A stretch of DNA of 64,000 nt, taken from positions 91,038-155,037 of the forward strand of contig NZ_AOJK01000073.1 in NCBI RefSeq assembly GCF_000336875.1, in the 5' to 3' direction. This document shows positions 62,447 to 64,000 of the stretch, in pieces. This DNA is from Halorubrum californiense DSM 19288. GTDB lineage: Archaea > Halobacteriota > Halobacteria > Halobacteriales > Haloferacaceae. The position numbers were made by a program, and so were the translations under genes. Numbering within the stretch: position 1 is the first letter of the stretch; each line of letters opens with the position of its first letter. Under the pieces are notes generated by a model. That model worked only from the letters and a program-made list of their open reading frames with translations, was not told the origin of the DNA and ran no database searches.

Positions 62447-62812
62447 ATGAGTGACGCCGGCTCGACGGTCGACGGGTCGCGGTTCGCCCGGCGGCTCCTC
62501 GACGCCCTGAGCGAGGAGACGAACCGGACCATCCTGTCGCTGCTCGACGAGCCGGCCTCGGTCGCCGAGGTCGTCGAGCGGTGTGACATCCCGATGTCGA
62601 CGGTTTACCGGCGCCTGGACACGCTCAGCGAGCTGGACCTGGTGACGGAACACGTCGCGATAGACGCGGAGCGGGGGAAGTACCGGCGCTACGAGCGGAA
62701 CGTGCGCCGCGTCTCGATCTCCGTCGGCGATGAGGGCCGGCTCAGGGCCCGAGTCGAGCGCGCGAAGGGGAACCCCGGCGAGGAGGTGACGTGGGAACCG
62801 ACCGGGAGGTAG
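62447..62812 (+). CDS. Winged helix-turn-helix regulator (ArsR-like)
   Basis: A 121-residue regulator: DGSRFARRLLDALSEETNRTILSLLDEPASVAEVVERCDIPMSTVYRRLDTLSELDLVTEHVAIDAERGKYRRYERNVRRVSISVGDEGRLR. This is a winged helix with recognition helix CDIPMSTVYRRLDTL and wing EHVAIDAERGKYRRYE. No metal cysteines of classic ArsR members are seen. The ATG at 62447 overlaps the end of a 32-codon upstream frame (see findings); a GTG/ATG at 62405 would add 14 unlikely residues. Confidence 0.85.
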   Translation: MSDAGSTVDGSRFARRLLDALSEETNRTILSLLDEPASVAEVVERCDIPMSTVYRRLDTLSELDLVTEHVAIDAERGKYRRYERNVRRVSISVGDEGRLRARVERAKGNPGEEVTWEPTGR

Positions 62813-62883
62813 CGGCGGTCGCCCGCCGGACGCGGCTCCCGCTCCCACACCCTCTTTTATCCCGGGGGCGTTTACCGCGAACG

Positions 62884-63666
62884 ATGAGCGGAAAACCGAC
62901 CGTCGGGGAGTACATGACCCGCGAGGTGGAGACGGTCAGCCCGGACGAGACGGTGGCGACCGTCGCGCGACGCATGGCCGACAGCGACGGCCACAACGGG
63001 TTCCCGGTCACGCAGGGCCGGACCGTCGAGGGGTTCGTCTCCGCCGGCGACCTGCTGCTCGCGGACGACGACGCGCCCGTGTTCACGGTGATGACGGAGG
63101 ACCTGATCGTCGCGCACCCGGACATGAAGGTGACCGACGCGGCGCGGGTGATACTGCGGTCCGGCATCCAGCGGCTCCCGGTCGTCGACGACGCCGACAA
63201 CCTCGTCGGCATCATCTCGAACACCGACGTGGTCCGCTCGCAGATCGAGCGCGCGACGCCCGGCAAGGTCGGGAAGCTGATGCGGACCCTCGAACAGATC
63301 CACGGCGTCGACCTCGACGAGGAGCGCCGCGAGGTGGCGATCGCGGACCTGACGCCGACGCAGGCCCGCGTGTACGCCGACGAACTGGAGGGGAGACAGT
63401 ACGAACTCGAACACGGGCTCGCCGAGCCGCTCGTCGTCATTGACAACGGCGGTACCCTCTACCTCGCCGACGGCCACCACCGGGCCATGGCCGCCCGCGA
63501 GGCCGGCATCGAGACGATGGACGCGTACGTGATCGTCCCGCAGACCACGGTCGACTTGGGGATGGCGAAGACCGCCGAGAAGGAGGGGCTCCGCGTCGTC
63601 GACGACATCGAGATCGTCGACTACGCGCGACATCCCCTCGTGGAGACGACAAAGCGGCTCCAGTGA
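62884..63666 (+). CDS. CBS-domain pair fused to a ParB/Srx-like domain
   Basis: A 260-residue protein. Two CBS domains (residues ~5-55 and ~65-120: TVGEYMTREVETVSPDETVATVARRMADSDGHNGFPVT and FTVMTEDLIVAHPDMKVTDAARVILRSGIQRLPVVDDADNLVGIISNTDVV) are followed by a C-terminal ParB-like domain with the phosphoryl motif LYLADGHHRAMAAREAG, the GxxR/ADGHHR signature of ParB/sulfiredoxin nucleases. The usual role of CBS pairs is adenosyl-ligand sensing; the ParB part could bind nucleotides. It ends 39 bases before the IS6-type transposase stop. Confidence 0.85.
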   Translation: MSGKPTVGEYMTREVETVSPDETVATVARRMADSDGHNGFPVTQGRTVEGFVSAGDLLLADDDAPVFTVMTEDLIVAHPDMKVTDAARVILRSGIQRLPVVDDADNLVGIISNTDVVRSQIERATPGKVGKLMRTLEQIHGVDLDEERREVAIADLTPTQARVYADELEGRQYELEHGLAEPLVVIDNGGTLYLADGHHRAMAAREAGIETMDAYVIVPQTTVDLGMAKTAEKEGLRVVDDIEIVDYARHPLVETTKRLQ

Positions 63667-63705
63667 CCGGACGGCGCGTTACCGTCGAACGTTCCGTCGG
63701 TCGCG

Positions 63706-63999
63706 TTAAGTTTGGCGTGAATTGTGGTAGACGGCGAAGCTTTCGAGCCAGTCTTGAGCTGTCTCGAGCGCGACATTGCTGAAACTATTTGCGAACGATG
63801 ATGTTCGTCTTTCTATCTCCCAAAATACACGTTCGATAGCATTCCGATTTCCATGTCGAATGACTTGAAATCGATAGCTATCTTCATGAAGAACTGGTCC
63901 GAGATAGTCTGCGTCATCGACGAGAAATTCGACGTTGTCGAGTTGATAGCGCCGGTGTAGCTCGGTGAGAAACCACCGCGTTGTCTGTTTATTTGCGGT
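63706..63999 (-). CDS. IS6-family transposase, C-terminal part, start outside window
   Basis: The minus-strand frame is open from base 63999 to the TAA at 63706-63708 and encodes 97 residues: RWFLTELHRRYQLDNVEFLVDDADYLGPVLHEDSYRFQVIRHGNRNAIERVFWEIERRTSSFANSF. The second catalytic Asp is in FLVDDADYL and the catalytic Glu in NAIERVFWEIERRTSSF, typical of haloarchaeal IS6 (ISH14/ISH15-type) elements. The N-terminal part and left end lie beyond the window. The other element end should lie between 63667 and 63705; I could not mark the inverted repeat with certainty. Confidence 0.85.
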   Translation of the reverse strand, partial: TANKQTTRWFLTELHRRYQLDNVEFLVDDADYLGPVLHEDSYRFQVIRHGNRNAIERVFWEIERRTSSFANSFSNVALETAQDWLESFAVYHNSRQT

Positions 64000-64000
64000 T

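Overview
The window is chromosomal DNA of a haloarchaeon (class Halobacteria). Base composition is strongly GC-rich with near-universal G/C at third codon positions, the proteins are very acidic (Asp/Glu far above Lys), and the gene set is archaeal: LonB, GatA/GatC, the archaeal CoA route, GfcR, archaeal PilB/PilC, a halophilic Mrp antiporter. Many starts have a TATA-like box centred about 27 bases upstream, the usual layout of leaderless haloarchaeal transcripts. The look of the genes and of the non-coding repeats is closest to Halorubrum, but that genus call is inference.

Layout. 1-8.4 kb: end of a CitE-like lyase, glutamate dehydrogenase, Dph6, a haloarchaeal conserved protein, glutaredoxin, the gdh-gfcR pair for glucose catabolism, a frameshifted NRDE gene, a phosphoesterase, a small HTH protein and a membrane protein. 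8.4-17.8 kb: a nine-gene, translationally coupled Mrp-type Na+/H+ antiporter operon that starts with a UspA-MnhE fusion and ends with three NuoL/N-like subunits. 18-25 kb: CoaBC, a Tat lipoprotein, a DUF63 membrane protein, an Lrp regulator, phosphopantoate-beta-alanine ligase, methylmalonyl-CoA mutase and two small conserved proteins. 25-32.7 kb: potassium uptake cluster (three TrkH, two TrkA, one UspA), one TrkH carrying an in-frame stop. 32.7-33.5 kb: a decayed MscS gene holding a 272-base non-autonomous element. 33.5-41.7 kb: YhbY, GatC/GatA with their usual companions, UspA, aminotransferase, RibH, and msrA lying between two inverted copies of a non-coding repeat. 41.7-46.8 kb: prolyl oligopeptidase, a TrxB-like flavoprotein, tRNA-Gly(UCC) and a DoxX pair. 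46.9-58.6 kb: transducer, methyltransferase, PilC/PilB, SAM hydrolase, NMN adenylyltransferase, LonB. 58.6-64 kb: a low-GC scar, a chimeric cydB without cydA, a Bat-type regulator with a rhodanese, a winged-helix protein, a CBS-ParB protein, and the end of an IS6-type transposase.

How it works together. Ion homeostasis dominates: Na+ export and K+ import genes are within 15 kb of each other. The most unusual features are signs of genome decay and rearrangement: (1) cydB whose promoter, start codon and first ~30 codons come from a TrxB-like flavoprotein gene; (2) an mscS gene that lost its beta domain and was then hit by a palindrome-ended element whose precise removal would restore the frame; (3) a TrkH gene with a TAG at codon 60; (4) an NRDE gene with a one-base frameshift; (5) the inverted repeats around msrA. 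No CRISPR array, rRNA, prophage or recognisable defence system is present.
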